Below are positions 52,202 to 52,922 of a stretch of 52,922 nt of DNA, piece after piece. The stretch is from the NCBI GenBank assembly GCA_905236635.1, contig CAJOCJ010000017.1, positions 1-52,922 on the forward strand, written 5' to 3'. The notes under the pieces were generated by a model. It saw only the letters and a list, made by a program, of their open reading frames with translations. It was not told the origin of the DNA and did no database searches. The first letter of the stretch is position 1. Each line of letters begins with the position of its first letter. Source of the DNA: an uncultured Bacteroidales bacterium (lineage in GTDB: Bacteria > Bacteroidota > Bacteroidia > Bacteroidales > F082). The position numbers and the translations under genes were made by a program.

Positions 52202-52922
52202 TTATTCTTTCTGTAAAACATCCACCGGATTGGTCTTGGCCGCCCGAAGCGTCTGCCACAGCACCGAGCCAAAGGCCATCAACAATGAGATGAGTACGGC
52301 AAGGACAAAGACCCAGCCATAGTTTTCGAGTTTGACGATGAAGCCTTCGATGTAATGTTGGGCTGCCCAAACAGCTATCGGGACACCGATGACGCAAGCC
52401 ACCGCGACCAAAACCATGTATTCCTTCACGGTGCGCCAGGTCTCGCTACTGACGGTGCCTCCAAACACCTTACGCACGGCAATGCCCTTGGCGTTTTCGC
52501 CTGCGTAGTAGGTGCTCATCGCGATAAGTCCTAAGAGCGAAATCACCACGGCGAGAAGCATAAAGATTTCCATAAGACGCATATTGTTTTTGGCGGGCTT
52601 CAGTGCGTAACGGTAAAAATCATCAATGAAACCGTCAGCGACTTGTTGCAGCAACTCACCGTCACGCCATTCGTCAACTACTCCATGAATGGCTTTTTTG
52701 GCTTCGGAATGGTCACCAACGATTTCCATCACGAATCCGCCATATCTGATGTCTTCCGCCTTCACGATGCTGATAATCTGATACTCTTCCTCGCCCATAT
52801 TGCTAGAAGCGACGGGAAAGTCACGAATCACGCCAGCCACCTGCTCGCAGTTATTCGTCCTTTCTCTTAAAGTCGGTATGTCGTGATCCTCCTCGGTAAG
52901 CCCTGTGGCAGTAAAGGCCCGC
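52202..52922 (-). CDS. FtsX/MacB-type ABC transporter permease, C-terminal part (cut by window edge)
   Basis: The frame is open to the window edge: from the edge it reads RAFTATGLTEEDHDIPTL, then a segment ending QVAGVIRDFPVASS that continues into the annotated C-terminal part. About 240 residues are present. The end has the FtsX block: LMEIFMLLAVVISLLGLIAM helix, ENAKGIAVRKVFGGTVSSE, two further helices, and AAKTNPVDVLQKE. It parallels the neighbour at 49756, so the two are tandem paralogues probably sharing an ATPase encoded beyond the edge. An ATG at 52840 is an internal codon, not the start. Confidence 0.88.
   Translation of the reverse strand, partial: RAFTATGLTEEDHDIPTLRERTNNCEQVAGVIRDFPVASSNMGEEEYQIISIVKAEDIRYGGFVMEIVGDHSEAKKAIHGVVDEWRDGELLQQVADGFIDDFYRYALKPAKNNMRLMEIFMLLAVVISLLGLIAMSTYYAGENAKGIAVRKVFGGTVSSETWRTVKEYMVLVAVACVIGVPIAVWAAQHYIEGFIVKLENYGWVFVLAVLISLLMAFGSVLWQTLRAAKTNPVDVLQKE

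Overview
The window looks like chromosomal DNA of a Bacteroidales-type bacterium. The reasons are repeated TAnnTTTG -7 promoter elements just upstream of genes, two secreted proteases ending in type IX secretion (T9SS) C-terminal domains, a fused formiminotransferase-cyclodeaminase, a SusC-like TonB receptor with a carboxypeptidase-regulatory N-domain, and the Bacteroidetes gene order rseC-rnfBCDGEA. I cannot name a genus.

Layout. 1-8853 (minus strand): the start of rpmG (L33), a frameshifted ftcD, a visibly AT-richer accessory stretch (three secreted proteins with an LPP20-like domain, a DUF6922/AbiEii toxin-antitoxin-like pair, a small XRE regulator, a long hairpin), then hutI and a deoxyhypusine-synthase-like gene. 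ftcD and hutI are two steps of histidine degradation and here lie on either side of the accessory stretch. 8934-14609: WbqC-family protein, lipoprotein thioredoxin, 7TM-HD phosphodiesterase, NlpC/P60 hydrolase, and an orphan N6-adenine DNA methylase that carries an interspersed repeat in frame. 14723-16348: pruA. 16474-23393 (minus): a tightly overlapping six-gene operon gpsA - flippase - TonB receptor - HMA metal-binding protein - glycosyltransferase - methyltransferase. 23478-24434: a YihY-type membrane protein, divergent from rseC.

The most striking region is 25063-45372 (plus strand): rnfB-C-D-G-E-A, a C25 (gingipain-family) protease, a CPA2 cation/proton antiporter, a second C25 protease, and nqrA-B-C-D-E-F. 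Gaps are at most 27 bases and many genes overlap, so it reads as one transcription unit of about 20 kb. It combines two related redox-driven ion pumps, a cation antiporter and two T9SS-exported cysteine proteases. Na+ pumping by Rnf and Nqr and ion exchange by the antiporter could be balanced together. The link to secreted proteolysis is unexplained; one hypothesis is that amino-acid and peptide catabolism feeds the electron donors.

45373-52922: an array of ACCCCTA boxes spaced 21/21/32/21 bases, an acyl-CoA ligase (fadD-type), a convergent-gene terminator, a histidine kinase/sigma-54-type response regulator pair (minus), and two FtsX/MacB-type ABC permeases, the second cut by the window edge. 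Several intergenic regions carry degenerate heptamer runs or large imperfect hairpins that the genes do not explain.
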